Assembly: GCA_034766995.1 (NCBI GenBank)
Contig: CM068317.1
Location: forward strand, 17,727,654 to 17,791,653
DNA length: 64,000 nucleotides
Direction: 5' to 3'
DNA from: Acanthacorydalis orientalis
Taxonomy: Eukaryota; Arthropoda; Insecta; Megaloptera; Corydalidae
The notes beneath the pieces are model-generated. The model saw only the letters and a program-made list of their open reading frames with translations. It was not told the DNA's origin and did not search any database. Made by a program: the position numbers and the translations under genes. Below, piece after piece: positions 42,163 through 55,600 of the stretch. Each line of letters starts with the position of its first letter. Within the stretch, counting starts at the first letter, position 1.

Positions 42163-42165
<3 letters not shown>

Positions 42166-42749
42166 CTAGAAAACTTCAAAATCTCTCATTTCTATTTTAC
42201 TTTGTAATATTTTGACATCGATTGTGTGATATTATATAGAATTATAGATTCCATAAATTCTTTATTTGATATGGTAAATATCGGGAAATAATTTATTTAG
42301 TCCTTTACAGTCTTTTAGTAAATGAATGTTATTTGAGCCAGCATTACGCATTTTACCTAGCTGTTTCTCTTTTTATCAAATTCCATCCTACATTCTCAAT
42401 TTAAAGTTTAGTACACTGATAAGTATTTTAATATTTTGTTAAGAATTTTTTTTAATCAACTCGCTTTCTATATGCTCATATTAATTTAAGGAAAATAATA
42501 ATGTATTACCTGTTTGACGTCTTAGAATTATTTTATTTATATTTGTAATTACGTAATAACTTGTGTTTTTAAAGTATTTTGTAATTACGAAAAAATTATA
42601 AAAGTAAAAAAACAAGTATGACATAGAATGTTGCGCTTAATTTTTTTATTGTAAAATTGCATCATTACATGTAGGTATTTTCTGTTTTTTAATAGCTATT
42701 TTATCAGTATTTTTAATGCTTTTTTAATTGATATTTTGAGTTTAATTGT

Positions 42750-42807
<58 letters not shown>

Positions 42808-43081
42808 TTTGCATAGAATTCAAATATATAAAATACAACATAAATTCTATTGCTTATGATTTAATTGGGTTTCTAGAAGAGTTATTTGCAAAATTTCCCG
42901 TTCAAAAATTTTATTAAAAAGAAAAAAAATAACGAATGCACCTATTTTTTATTATTCTCAATCACTTGTAATATATCTGGTGTAATTAGCATGCTTTTTA
43001 TATGAAAATCAATTTATGTAAAGCATTTTTTCTAAAGAATAACATATTTATCACCAGAGGTAAGCAAATATTTCTTTTTTA

Positions 43082-43745
43082 CGAAAGCGGTTTGAAGGGT
43101 AACTTTGTTTGATGTTAGAAACAGCAGCTTAAGTTTCGTGTACTTTATTTTTCGGCATAATTTACTCGAAGCTCAACGTATTTGTTCCAAAGTTTCTCCA
43201 ACTTTGCAATTCTCTCCCAAAAGTGGGTTTTTGGAGGTCCCAATATAGCCCTTTTCGTCCTCTATTGCCTCCTCATTCAACTCAGCTCACTTTCTGGTCA
43301 GGAAAATTTTGAATTCGGGAACAGATGAAAGTTCGAGGAAGTAAATCAGGTGAATACTATGGATTCGAAAGGATTTCAAATCTGCCAATTTTTGCTGAGT
43401 AATAACACTCGAATCACTCGATGCACTATCATGATGAAACATTTTTTCTTTGCTATTCCGGGACGTTTTTCCTCGACCGCTGCCTTCAACTTCTCCAAAA
43501 GTACTACATAGTATTAGTTAGTAACTATTTTTCCTTTCTGAAGATAGTCAATCAAGAGAATTCCTCGTATTCCAAAAAACTGACCCCATCACCTTTCCAA
43601 CCGAGTGAACCTTCTGCCTCTTTGGAGCCGTTTCACCGCGTTCATTCCACTATTTTGATTGTGTTTTCGATTCCGTTTCGAATTCGTTGAATTCTTCTTA
43701 AACTAATTTTTCTCTTAGTTCTACGGAATCGGCTAATGTTCGCGT

Positions 43746-43777
<32 letters not shown>

Positions 43778-44322
43778 TTGTAGTCTGCAACCGCGGCACC
43801 CGGCTTGCGGAAAGTTTTCACATACACAATTATGCAAAATGAAATCCGTTCGCTCAATTGACATACATGGCCTCTGCTATCTCGCTCACTTTCATTCACC
43901 GGTTGGACAAAACCATGTCGTCGACCTGATCGATGATTTCTGGAATGACTGTTCTTGGGCCTGCTCATCATGGTGCATCTTCGTTGCTTGTTCTACCACG
44001 TTTAAATTCATTCACTCAAAGTATAACGGTTTCAAAAAGCACAATATTTACTCATTGTAAGAAATATCCTCTCATGGTTTCCGTCGCTGCTTTCCCTTCC
44101 AAAAAAAGAACTAATACACTTCGCATTCCGATTTTATTCATTTTACACTTTCGCAGGAAACGCTTGTGTTGAAACAACTGTTAAACGAAGAATTAATGCC
44201 GGAATGATGTGTAATTTCACATGCATTACTAAAACGAATGGTACTATTTAAAAACATACACTGCTGTCCCTCTCTCCCCGTCAACCAGTACACGAAATAA
44301 TTTACTCTTCAAACCGCCCTTG
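43082..44322 (-). mobile_element. Decayed full-length mariner (irritans-like)
   Basis: The 1241-bp element is flanked by TA. Its inverted ends share GCGGTTTGAAG with the next bases GGTAAC or AGTAAA. The minus-strand frame starts MNKIGMRSVLVLFFWKGKAA at 44141 and continues through VNEFKRGRTSNEDA, then IDQVDDMVLSNR. It is broken by stops and by a run of about 24 T near 43756-43779. The catalytic region is legible at 43200-43650 in several frames. Inactive. Confidence 0.85.
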
Positions 44323-45986
44323 TATATATTTTATTTCTCTAATTGAAGAAAACATTTTTCTAAAGTTTAATATCTATAACAAATATTGTGTCACATAAAA
44401 CGAAAAAATTCTTTACAGTCTAGAAGATATGTATTTCTTTATCAGATTTTTTTTTCAAAAAAAATGTTTTAACTTCTTAAATAATCTATTTGACTTTTTT
44501 GTATTTTTCTTTGTTATATTTTAGAAAAAGTGAAAAATAAATTAATTGTCTTGTTAATAATGCGTTATATTTTCTAAAATACTGACATAGGTTTGCTAAA
44601 TTGAATATATTAAACTAAATCCGTTACAAGAGAAACATACTCATACGATTTTATTTCCACAATCATGATTGATGATTTTTTTTACTACAAGACAGTGAAT
44701 TATAGATGCCCAACATACATTCCTCGTCAGAAATTATTTAACATTCATTACGACTAAATATTTAAAAAAATTGTGTTGGCTGTTTGACTGAAGATGGTTG
44801 ACAGCTTTGTTATATGAAATATATAAACGATTCTGTACTATCGGAAAAAAGTCAATATGAGTTTAATGAATGAATATAATAATGAAAATGGTATTAAAAA
44901 ACGATTATGCATTTAACTATATGCATTGACTAACAAAACTAAAAGAAATAAAAAATATATATTTCTTGAAAAAGGAAAATCCAATTTTCTATATGAATTA
45001 TAAGCAATTTAATTTATAGTTAATGAAAAAATGAGAGTAGTTGCTTATTAACGCTGAATGAGTCAATAAAAATTTAAAAATGCTGATTTCACAAAAAAGT
45101 ATTTGATTGGATTCACTTTTTGGCCTTCAAATTAATAGTACCCCAACAGATTATTAGTGTATTTTAATATTCCCTGACTAGCACATGATTTGATTACATT
45201 ATTCATTCGACACTTATATATTTTAAACAAAAATTAATACTATTTTTATTTATATATCGTGGCACTCATTTTAGTTAATTTTATAATGGTATCTGAAAAA
45301 TGCGTAATACCATCTTATATGGTCTGCAAGCTAATCTCATATATACTGTATTGGATTCATATCTGAGGAGCTTTCTAGCCAATTTATTCAGGACATATTT
45401 CATTTAAATACAATGTATAACTTAGAACCCAAATGTAAACAGGCGTTATTATGTATTAGTAAAAAATGTTATGAATGAATCGAATAGTTCCTATCGTCTT
45501 TTCTAGTCTGTTATACATTTTACTGCCGGTATAAATAATTTTCGATTATAATCGGTTTCGTAGTCTTCAAAGCATGTACTTCCTAAAAACATTATTGAAT
45601 CTCATTTGAAAAGTTCTTTAGGAGAAATAGTTTACTTTTCATATCGCGCATCTGAAAATCTTTAAACTCACTCCCTGACATCGTTTGATTAAAATAAAAA
45701 AAAACATGATTCAATCTGCAAATAGTACACAACTCCATTGCTGCAAAGTTTGTATAGTATTTATTGTTAAAAACTGAACTTAATGTTCGTTAATGTGTAT
45801 ATAGGAGATGACTTTTCATAAGTGTTATCTACTTTTTTAATTAGTATTTTCAGTCTTTCTTTATTTCTTTCAATTACTAAACTTCCTTACAAAGTAGTTT
45901 ATTGCTCTTATAGTAGAAATCTTTCTTGCTTTTTGACTATATTAATTTTTTGTTCCTCTAATTTTGACAGTGTATGTATAAAAGTT

Positions 45987-46054
<68 letters not shown>

Positions 46055-46458
46055 GCAAACTTTGTTACTAATATGTACAAAAAATGTATTAAAACTCAAT
46101 TATGAAAAGCACGATGTTCATTTTTTTGCTCGAAATAATAGAAGGTATGATAAATGTTTCGTCTAAATACTGATACGTTTTGACATTATGAGTAAATATA
46201 CGGAAAATACAAAAATATGGAAAATACAGAAATCCGATGATCATTGACATATTATTTCTATTATATACATTTTTGTGTATAAGACCAGTTAATGAATCCT
46301 TCTCTCAGTTTGATGTTTTTTAATTGGAAGTCATGAAATTGCATTGAGTTTTGATTGCAATTTTAAATATTGTACACAGAACTGTTATTATTTAGATTTA
46401 AAATTGAGTTTATTGTTAAAACAGTTTGTTTTACAATTACAAAAAACGTTAAAAACTT

Positions 46459-46492
<34 letters not shown>

Positions 46493-46706
46493 TCGTTTAA
46501 TGCATTTTATATTTATATAAAAATATTCTATATTTTATCAAAAGCAATTTTCTCTAGATAATACGAATTAAATGTACGTATATAGTGCTATTGAGCGAAC
46601 TATAATAGGAATATTTCCTTTTATGTTCGAATACAATTGCATTTTTGAAATTTGTAAAACATTACGTTTGTATTCATTTATATCCAATGTCGAAAGCGTG
46701 TTATTC

Positions 46707-46756
<50 letters not shown>

Positions 46757-46793
46757 ATATATATATATTATATACATATTAAATCTGCATTAA
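44323..46793. other. AT-rich sequence with no gene seen
   Basis: Holds TA arrays at about 45988-46050, 46462-46489 and 46710-46780. No coding frame or known transposon was recognised. Confidence 0.6.
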
Positions 46794-48333
46794 CCCTTTC
46801 GCTACCACGGGTCTGGCCACCAACCTGCTGTTACTGAACCGGCCGCCATGCCACAATTCAGACGCAAGTGGTTTCGGGTTTGTTTCTTACTCCTCGAAGA
46901 TTTGCTTTCATTATACTTTCTTAAACAGAAAGTGGTTTGTACTTAAAACAATACATTTTTATTTTGTTAATTAACTTTACATTAAAGTAAAGATGGAAAT
47001 AAGTGTCTGTGAACATAATATTTAACAATATTTATAATACCAACAATAGTAACTTTCATAATAAATTTTTAATAATATTAGATTGGTGCAAAAATAATGG
47101 ATGTTTTTTCGTATCGAGTATAAAGACGCATTCATCAGTTAAAAATTATATTTCTTAATCAAAATGAAGGTCATTGGTCTGCACTTATTTCTTCCAACGG
47201 CAAACAAGTTTGTTTATTCCTATAAGATAGAATTCTGGAGTCGTGGAATTAACGAATTCATCGAAAGCGCTTTGAGCTGATGCTTGATCTTTGAAAAACT
47301 TCAATCGTAAGAAATTAATTAAATGTTTTAAAAAATGATAATCTGCCGGAAACAGGTTTAGAGAATACAGTGGATGAGGCAAGGTTTCATAGCCCGGTTC
47401 ATTTAATTTTTTTAAAGTTATTTGTAAGACGTGTGGTCAGGGGGTGTCATGAAGAAGAATTGGTCCTCTTCGATTGACTAATGCTGGCCGTAAACAATGC
47501 AAGTAACTTCTCATGGCACCCATTTATCCGCTTTTTTGTTTTTCCAGTTAGGCTCAAATGTCAAAACTGTTGAATCATAAACATTGAATTCTTCTGCCAC
47601 CGTTCGAGTTGTTTTACGTGGGCCCGCTTCAATAATGGTTCTTAAATTATGATTGTCTATAGCTGAAGGACGTCCACGACCCTCTCATCATCAAGGCTTT
47701 CGTTTCCATCACGAAATTTTTGGAACCAGTGTTGAGCTGTACGTTCACTAATTGACTCTTCGCCAAAAACAAATTTAATATTTTCATTCAGTTTATGTTG
47801 CTTTACGTTCCAATTTAAACTCATACAACGAAATCGCGCGAATTTGCTTTTTCCATGACTAATTTAAGAGGTTATATCCAAAAATACTAAATAATAAAAA
47901 CAATAGACAAGCTAAAATCAGTAGTCTTAATTTCATTGTGTACAATGATGTTATCACATGACTATAACAAAAAATAACTAACTTGAAAAATCGGGTCCAA
48001 ACTTAAAATGATAAGTCGACACTTCTTGGCATTCCTTTACGTCTTTTTTTTAAATGTGATACAAGCATTAGCATCATTGTTATGAAAAATGGTAAACAGA
48101 ATTGAGCTTGCGTACCAGTTGTCTACATACAATGTGTGTATTTTTTAAATAAAACCTTAATAAATCTATTACAATAGATCCAGAATTTCCAATATTTTCA
48201 TATTCAGTGTCAATGTTGCAACTAAATCCGTCACAAATCATAAAATCCTAGATAAACCATTTTACGATTCATCCGTGGTATGTAAGCAGTGTTTCGTAAC
48301 GAGCGACGTTAGTCGCTCGTGGTAGGGAAAGGT
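46794..48333. mobile_element. piggyBac-like non-autonomous element with a nested mariner
   Basis: Flanked by TTAA on both sides (46790-46793 and 48334-48337). The left end reads CCCTTTCGCTACCACG; the right end in reverse reads ACCTTTCCCTACCACG. TTAA plus CCCTTT termini are hallmarks of piggyBac elements. A GC-rich inner segment follows the left end, and a small palindrome GAGCGAC-gtta-GTCGCTC lies inside the right end. No piggyBac transposase was seen. The mariner remnant sits inside. Confidence 0.75.
47081..47870 (-). pseudogene. Decayed mariner (cecropia/Hsmar-like) inside the piggyBac-like element
   Basis: The left end reads GATTGGTGCAAAAATAATGG after TA, close to the Hsmar1-type terminus. 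Minus-strand frames read SISERTAQHWFQKFRDGNES near 47760 (DNA-binding half) and, at 47185-47382, LYSLNLFPADYHFLKHL with a C-terminus ending LVCRWKK and a stop. The middle, with the first two catalytic Asp residues, is deleted or unreadable. The right terminus was not found. Confidence 0.8.
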
Positions 48334-50515
48334 TTAAAATCTAAAGATTGTCTCCGAATTTAATTTCTTTATAAGTCTTTCTTATTTTTAAATAATTTTA
48401 TTTGAAATGAATCGACATATATATTTTTGCTTCGTGTTCGGTGGTTTGTATTATACGTAATACGCGTCTACACATTTATATCTATATACGAGTATATTAT
48501 CATATTATACGAATGTTTGATTTGTAATTGTATAAATGTTAAAAATTAATCGTAAATGACATTGATAACACTTGATTCTATCACTATTACTATGTTGACA
48601 GTCAACGTGTTAACTTCCTCATAATTATCAATAGTTCATGGACTTTCTCAATGAAAAATGCAAAACAGAATTACTTATTTTCTAGATTTTATTAAATAAC
48701 ATTTAAATGACTATTTGGAAAACATAACATTTATAGGCAATTAATATAAATATATGTAATAGTTTTAAAGGAGAAATATATTCATAAAAAGCAGATGTAT
48801 TTATGTTTGCGAAATATTTTTAATTTAATACACATTCTTTTTAAGTTTTTTTTTTTTTTTGTAAAGTAGATAATTGTTTATATAAATTCTTTTGTAAATG
48901 AATATAATTTAAATGTAGATTCTTTATTGATTAATATTTAATTACCAACGTATATTAAAAAAATGTGTGTGTGGTCGAAGTACATGATTTTAATTTATCT
49001 TATTTTATATATGCTTTAGTTTGCTAATTAAGTAATTGGAAAGTAATTTCACTTAAAATATACTTATTCAAGAAATAAATCGTTTTAAATGTTATAAAAT
49101 AATGATACATTTTCTGAACCAATTTACTAGATGGACTGAAATTTAAAGTAATATTTAGTTCAGATTTCATTGCTTGTATGTTACCATTGGTAATGTTTTC
49201 AATGAAAGATTTTAGCTATTTTTTTTATAGAAACCTGATTTAGATTTTTCCTCGGTAACAGAATATTATTGTTTTTTAACTAGTGATATTTCGATTATTA
49301 TTTCAATTATTAATCCCTTAAGTGGTGTTTGCGCGCACCCGACTGCTCACGGTCGAATATATCCGTCATACCCATTTAAGTGGTTAACAGCGTATAGGTT
49401 ACGAATATTTTTTTGGTTCTGAAATATTTTTTTCCTTCAACATAAATTGTGAATTGTTATAATGGATCGTTCACAATTTATTTTCGAATTTTCTGTATAT
49501 TTACTCATTATGTCATAATGTATCAATATTTCGACGAGATACATTTATGATACCTTACATTATTTCTAGTAAAATAACCATCATACCTTTCATATTTAAT
49601 AGAAGTTTTTATTGCATATTTTAGATGTTATTGAATTGTTTTAGAAAAAAATTAAAAACATTATTTGTAATCTTCTGTAAATTTTACCTCCTTTATTTTT
49701 TTTCTACATTTTAATTTGGAGTTCATTGGGAAAAATAACGATATTACGAAAATTAAACATTAACAATAACAATATATCAAACTATTGTATATGCACACAC
49801 ATCATATATGTATGTTTTTGAAATGAGTACAAAGTTAAGTAATTTTGGTTATGAAAATAATGATAGGCACATTTTTGAAAAAACGTCGTTTTCTTGGTAT
49901 AATTCTTTTTAAAATGTTATAGTCCAAATGTAAATGTACCTTATATTATAACGTCTGAAGTATTTGCTGTAGGCTAATAATTTTGTATTACAATGAAAGC
50001 TATTTAATTTTACCACAGAATGCTAAAAAACAGTGTACTTAGGAACCCAAATCGAGGTTGCAGTTTTAAAACATTCTCACATTTAAAAAATTTAATTTTC
50101 TTTAAGAAGTGTTTGCACAAACGACTTATTTTCAAAATGTTTATTAATATATAAGTATCGATATATAGTTTTAATGTATTTGAAAACAGCTGAAAATTCT
50201 TGTATTGACTTTATAATATCTCTTTATCTTTTACATTTGATATCATTACACGTAATGGTAGCAATAAAATACATCACTTATCAGTGCAACTTTGCCAGTT
50301 AATGATTATAATGTAAAATTTGAAGTTAAAATTAAGTTATGATTTGTTGTTTTTTTAATTTATTGAAAATTATTAAATATTGTTATTTGTTACAACGGAA
50401 TGTAAAATACCTTCATTGTGTGCCACTCTCTTGGTTTTTATCTTGGATATACCGTAAAATGCATAAAACCGTCTTTTTTTCTTACATTTTGAGTTATCCA
50501 TGATTATGTATGTAT
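48334..50515. other. AT-rich sequence with no gene seen
   Basis: No coding frame was recognised. A GC-richer stretch begins TTAATCCCTTAAGTGG near 49312 and resembles a piggyBac-type terminus, but the partner end was not identified. Confidence 0.5.
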
Positions 50516-50520
50516 ATGTG

Positions 50521-50522
<2 letters not shown>

Positions 50523-50581
<59 letters not shown>

Positions 50582-50665
50582 CGTGTATGTGCGTGTGTGT
50601 GTGTGCGTGTATGTGCGTGTGTGTGTGTGCGTGTATGTGCGTGTGTGTGTGTGTATGTGTGTGTG
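50523..50665. repeat. (TA)n-(GT)n compound microsatellite
   Basis: TA repeat passes into a GTGTGC/GTATGTGC repeat with a unit of about 28-30 bp repeated three times. Confidence 0.95.
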
Positions 50666-50715
50666 GATGTAAAGATTATCATAAAAAAAAGTTGTGACAC
50701 TGTGGCTAGATTCCT

Positions 50716-51018
50716 TTCACAAATGAATTATTTTTTCATCCTACAAACCACACCAAATATTTCAATCAAAATATTTAAGTTATTATTGATTATTTTCGAT
50801 TGTGGATTATGCGCATTTCTATAGCAATGCCATCATTCTCAGAGCGCCAAGTAACCGAAAAATCTGATCTAATCTTTCCATATCTTGGCACTTTGAGGAT
50901 GATGGCGTTGTTATCGAAATGTGTATAAGTAAAAATCAAAAGTAATAATGATTTATTGAATATTTTTATCGAAAAATGTGTCGTGGTTTGTGGAATGAAA
51001 CGTAAATGAATTTGTGAA
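50716..51018. repeat. Foldback element FB, copy 6 (best preserved)
   Basis: About 303 bp with two arms of about 140 bp that are imperfect reverse complements. The left arm starts TTCACAAATGAATTATTTTT and the right arm, in reverse, TTCACAAATTCATTTACGTT. Both then show (in element orientation) CACAAACCACnnCA, TTATTATTGATTATTT or TCATTATTACTTTTGATTTT, and the inner core GCCATCATTCTCAGAGCGCC or GCCATCATCCTCAAAGTGCC. No coding capacity. Confidence 0.85.
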
Positions 51019-51245
51019 TATAAAGATAGATCATGTTTCTCTTTACTTGGTGTTCTTTTGCTTCAACCGTATGAATATTCGTCTGGCTTCGCTTCCTTTG
51101 ACCTCATACAGCTTCATTTATTGTTAAAAAAATGATGAATTTATTAAATGTTTTCATGGCCAATTGTGGAGATTAAAATCTTCTACATGTCATAGTTACA
51201 CTTACAAATTTTCATCGCCATATTCAATATCTATACCTCCTAAAA

Positions 51246-51248
<3 letters not shown>

Positions 51249-51311
<63 letters not shown>
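51249..51311. repeat. (TA)n microsatellite
   Basis: About 62 bp of TA repeat. Confidence 0.95.
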
Positions 51312-51315
<4 letters not shown>

Positions 51316-51620
51316 GTAGATAATTTTTGAGGATGTCGGTAAGTTTGGAATTTAATGTAGATTCTTCATTGTTAATATCTTGGAGTTAACGGACTCCATT
51401 TAAGCAGAAACTGATGCTAGATTAAAATTAAAATAAATTCAATTTTATTTCATTATTTGTTTATTCATTTTAAGGCACAAATGTTTCGACATTATCAGCT
51501 AATATTATAGAATTTATTAATATTTGAAAAATATAAACATAGTTGTTAACATCTTTTAAATTTAGCAGTTTTTGTATTTTCCTCCATTGAAAACCAAAAT
51601 AAACAAATTTTAATATACTC

Positions 51621-51621
51621 C

Positions 51622-51715
<94 letters not shown>

Positions 51716-51725
51716 GTATGTATAT
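51621..51725. repeat. (TC)n-(TA)n-(TATG)n compound microsatellite
   Basis: TC, then TA, then TATG/GTAT units in sequence. Confidence 0.95.
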
Positions 51726-52013
51726 CTATAGAAAGATATGAATAAAAAATAAGTTGTCGCTGTACTACATTATTACTGAAGAAGTGGTGTCTTAAAAAAA
51801 ATATAAGTAAAAAAAATGTCTCTATAATTATTTTGTCCTAACTAAAGTTATAAACTTCTATCCAAGCAACAAGGAATCATATTTAGTTGCGTTTAGCTTA
51901 TGGTTTTGAATTTCTGTATTGTAAATTTTTCAATCTATTATTTCACGTTAAGAACATACGTAAAAAATTGTGTAATTTTTGATTATCTCATGTGGGTCAT
52001 ACCTTTGTTTAGT

Positions 52014-52017
<4 letters not shown>

Positions 52018-52099
<82 letters not shown>
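52018..52099. repeat. (TA)n microsatellite, interrupted
   Basis: TA runs with an AAATATAAAT interruption. Confidence 0.95.
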
Positions 52100-52101
<2 letters not shown>

Positions 52102-53420
52102 AATAATATTAATTACAGAAAAAAGTACAAAACTAGTGAAAACGTTTCTTAAATTTATTATTAATTTAATTAAAAGTATTACCAAATCAATTAGAAATGT
52201 ATAGTTCGTTATCGTATATTTAAACCTTAGTTCTATACTATACCATACCGTTAAGATATGTACTTTCAGAGAATAAACTATAACCGTATGCAAAAAAAAT
52301 ATATTAAAAGCATATATTCACCCATTTCAAACACTTTTCAAAATGTGTATTGATAGTAAAAAAATTGGAATTTTTATTGACACGTTATGATTTTTTTTAT
52401 TTTACATATATTGAATGATGTTTGGTCATTTATTTCTGAGTGAAACTTATTTATTTTATGAAATATATTGTGAATTTCAAATTACATACTATTTTTAGTA
52501 GTTATTATGTATAAAATAATATTTGAATAGATATGTTCTAGACTTTGTTTTTCTACTAATGTTTTATATAGTTTTTTACATTTCCTATTAGTTTTTTTTC
52601 TATTACATTTAAACTTATTCAAGTAAGGCTACCAACCTTCACTTCAGTATATAGACAAAAAACAATTTTGTTTATCAAAGCCAACGAGTACTGGGAAGAA
52701 GAAAAATAAAAATCCGAAAATACATTTTATGTTTGCCTCATTGTCTTTTCTTAAGTATTTGACAAAGACACGAGTAACCTTTTTGTTTTATGATAACACT
52801 CATAGCGTCCTACACATTATTTGTATACAGGTTAAGTTTTGTATAAGTAAAATTCTTTATTCAACGTCTCACTTTATCATACGAACACTGTATAACGCTA
52901 GTGCGAGAAGGTGTAGCACAGTTATAGTGTTTTTAATTTTATATGCATTATAGATGAAACATCTGTCGTCTTTAGCCAACCATGGCTCTCCGTGCGGTTT
53001 TGTCTTGGTGTTCTATACCTGATATTCGTTTTACAAGTGAGATCTTTCAGTTATTGTCCATGAGACAAAACGAAACGGATATATATTTTATTATTTCGTA
53101 TTACTTACTTCACCTGCCATGTGTCTAGTTAACTGCATCATGTAGAATATTGAGAGACTGGCCGAAAAAAATGCACATACTATATATATATATATATATA
53201 TATATTACACATATTACACATATACATACAAACATACATATCTATGTTGTGTGTAGATGTATATAAAGAAATCTGATTGGCGATTTTGAAGAAATTATGA
53301 AGTTGAGTATTCATTTCATATAGATAATTCTAGAACGACGTGCTTTATAAATGTTTATAAGTATTTTATTAGTCTTAATAAAATTACAGATTGTTCTGGA
53401 AATATTTTTTGTATGCATTG

Positions 53421-53586
<166 letters not shown>

Positions 53587-53954
53587 ACATTTTTAATAAT
53601 ACCTGTATGTTAAATGATACTAGTTATATGTGTTTTTTTAATATACTTATTCCATATGTTGCCACATTTTTAAATCAATTTTTAATACTGAAAATGTACA
53701 ATTTAATATATTAGGGAACACCTCTTTCAAATGTTATAATATAATTTTAGGTCCAAAATCGAAATTAGGGGAATTACATTATTCGATTTAAAATTTCGAA
53801 AATGAAATTCGGTAATCACCTTGTTTTGACATTTAAAATTAATTATTCAATGAATTTATGTTATACATCGAAGTTTGTTTCTTTTTTTAAATATAGAATT
53901 TAATTTCTGTATAAGTTCAAAAATTCTTCGTGTTATTTTAAAATTTCTAATTTT

Positions 53955-54045
53955 GTATTGGGCGTATAAGACGACCTCCTATTTTTTGAACATTTTTTGG
54001 ATTTTAAGGGTCGTCTTATACGGCTATATATACTGTATAAGACGA
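53955..54045. repeat. Subterminal-repeat cluster of an unidentified DNA transposon
   Basis: The motif GTATAAGACGAC occurs twice in direct orientation (about 53963 and 54033) and once in reverse as GTCGTCTTATAC (about 54010). Repeats of this type are found near the ends of some DNA transposons. The partner end was not located. Confidence 0.5.
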
Positions 54046-54110
<65 letters not shown>

Positions 54111-54308
54111 GTAGGCTTCCCCCCTACTCGCTTCACTCGTCAACCCCCAGTTTCAATTCACTTACCCATTTGTTAATTATGAGTATGTACATGCAACAAT
54201 AATGAACAATAATGAATGAATGAAACAATAAACATATTTGGGTATCACAGAAACATCGTCTCAAATAAATAAGTCGACGTTGAGTATTTAATTTTTAGTG
54301 TAATTTTG

Positions 54309-54363
<55 letters not shown>

Positions 54364-55015
54364 CATACATTCACTAGAATTTACAGAAGAGTTCTCATCT
54401 AAATCATTGTAAATCTTAGTGGATATTATGTGACGACTTCGATTATAACAACATATTTTAAGAATCGAGTCTGAGCAATATCCTATTAATTTAAATAGTA
54501 TAATATATCGAGCTAGAATTAAAAAAAGATATTTTGTCATTAGAATTAATGTAAACTTTTTTGAATTATGATACCTTAGATGCTTACATTGTGTTATGTC
54601 CAATTTCAGTTACATTGCTTATCTAGTCATGTATGGCGATCATTTGATATAATTGTATTTTTCTATACTTTATCGTATGTAATGCTGGATTTTTTGTTAC
54701 CGGGATGTAGAAGTTTTTTTGAAATGGTTTCAAAATCAAATAAATAAAAGTGAATAATATGCATAAAGTTAATGTACTTTTTGTGAATAAATATGTTGTG
54801 TTTGTGAAAATGCAAATAATAACAATAAATAATTAATAAATACATATATAAAAAATAAAACGTATATAATTTGAAAGCGTTTTTGTTGTATATTTATACC
54901 TTGTGAACACTATACACGAGAAACTTATGAGATTACATTTAACATTCGGATATAATGATATTGGTTAACGACTTTTTATCTGGGCATTTTGGTGTCACTA
55001 TAATTGAATTTTATT

Positions 55016-55016
55016 T

Positions 55017-55069
<53 letters not shown>

Positions 55070-55128
55070 ATATATTTATATTTACGTATGCATGTATATT
55101 TTTACACAAACATACATTACACACATAC

Positions 55129-55213
<85 letters not shown>

Positions 55214-55230
55214 TAGATAGATAGATAGTC
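55016..55230. repeat. Two (TA)n arrays ending in (GA)n and (GATA)n
   Basis: TA repeats at about 55016-55063 and 55128-55172 are separated by 65 bp of related AT/AC sequence. The second passes into GA and GATA repeats. Confidence 0.93.
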
Positions 55231-55373
55231 AAACTCCAGACATCTATGCACAGCAGTCATTGAATGTTTTGTTTTTATTTCAATGGGTTTTTTCTTTTTT
55301 TTGCATTCTTTCAGTTATAAATATTTAAAATCTATGAGTAGTAAAACACGTTTATATTATATAAAAATCATTG

Positions 55374-55378
<5 letters not shown>

Positions 55379-55424
<46 letters not shown>

Positions 55425-55445
55425 CTTACGTACATACATACACAT

Positions 55446-55516
<71 letters not shown>

Positions 55517-55600
55517 CGTACATACATAAATACATACATACATACATACGCGCATACACGCATGCATACATGCACACATACACACATACATACATTGACA
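55379..55600. repeat. (TA)n-(ACAT)n compound microsatellite
   Basis: TA runs alternate with ACATACAT and CGTACATAC blocks. Confidence 0.95.

Noticed and set aside
43421..44172. Plus-strand frames of 73-89 residues
   Set aside because: They are antisense to the decayed mariner at 43082-44322.
49312..49390. A piggyBac-type end (TTAATCCCTTAAGTGG)
   Set aside because: No inverted partner with TTAA could be found, so no element is called.
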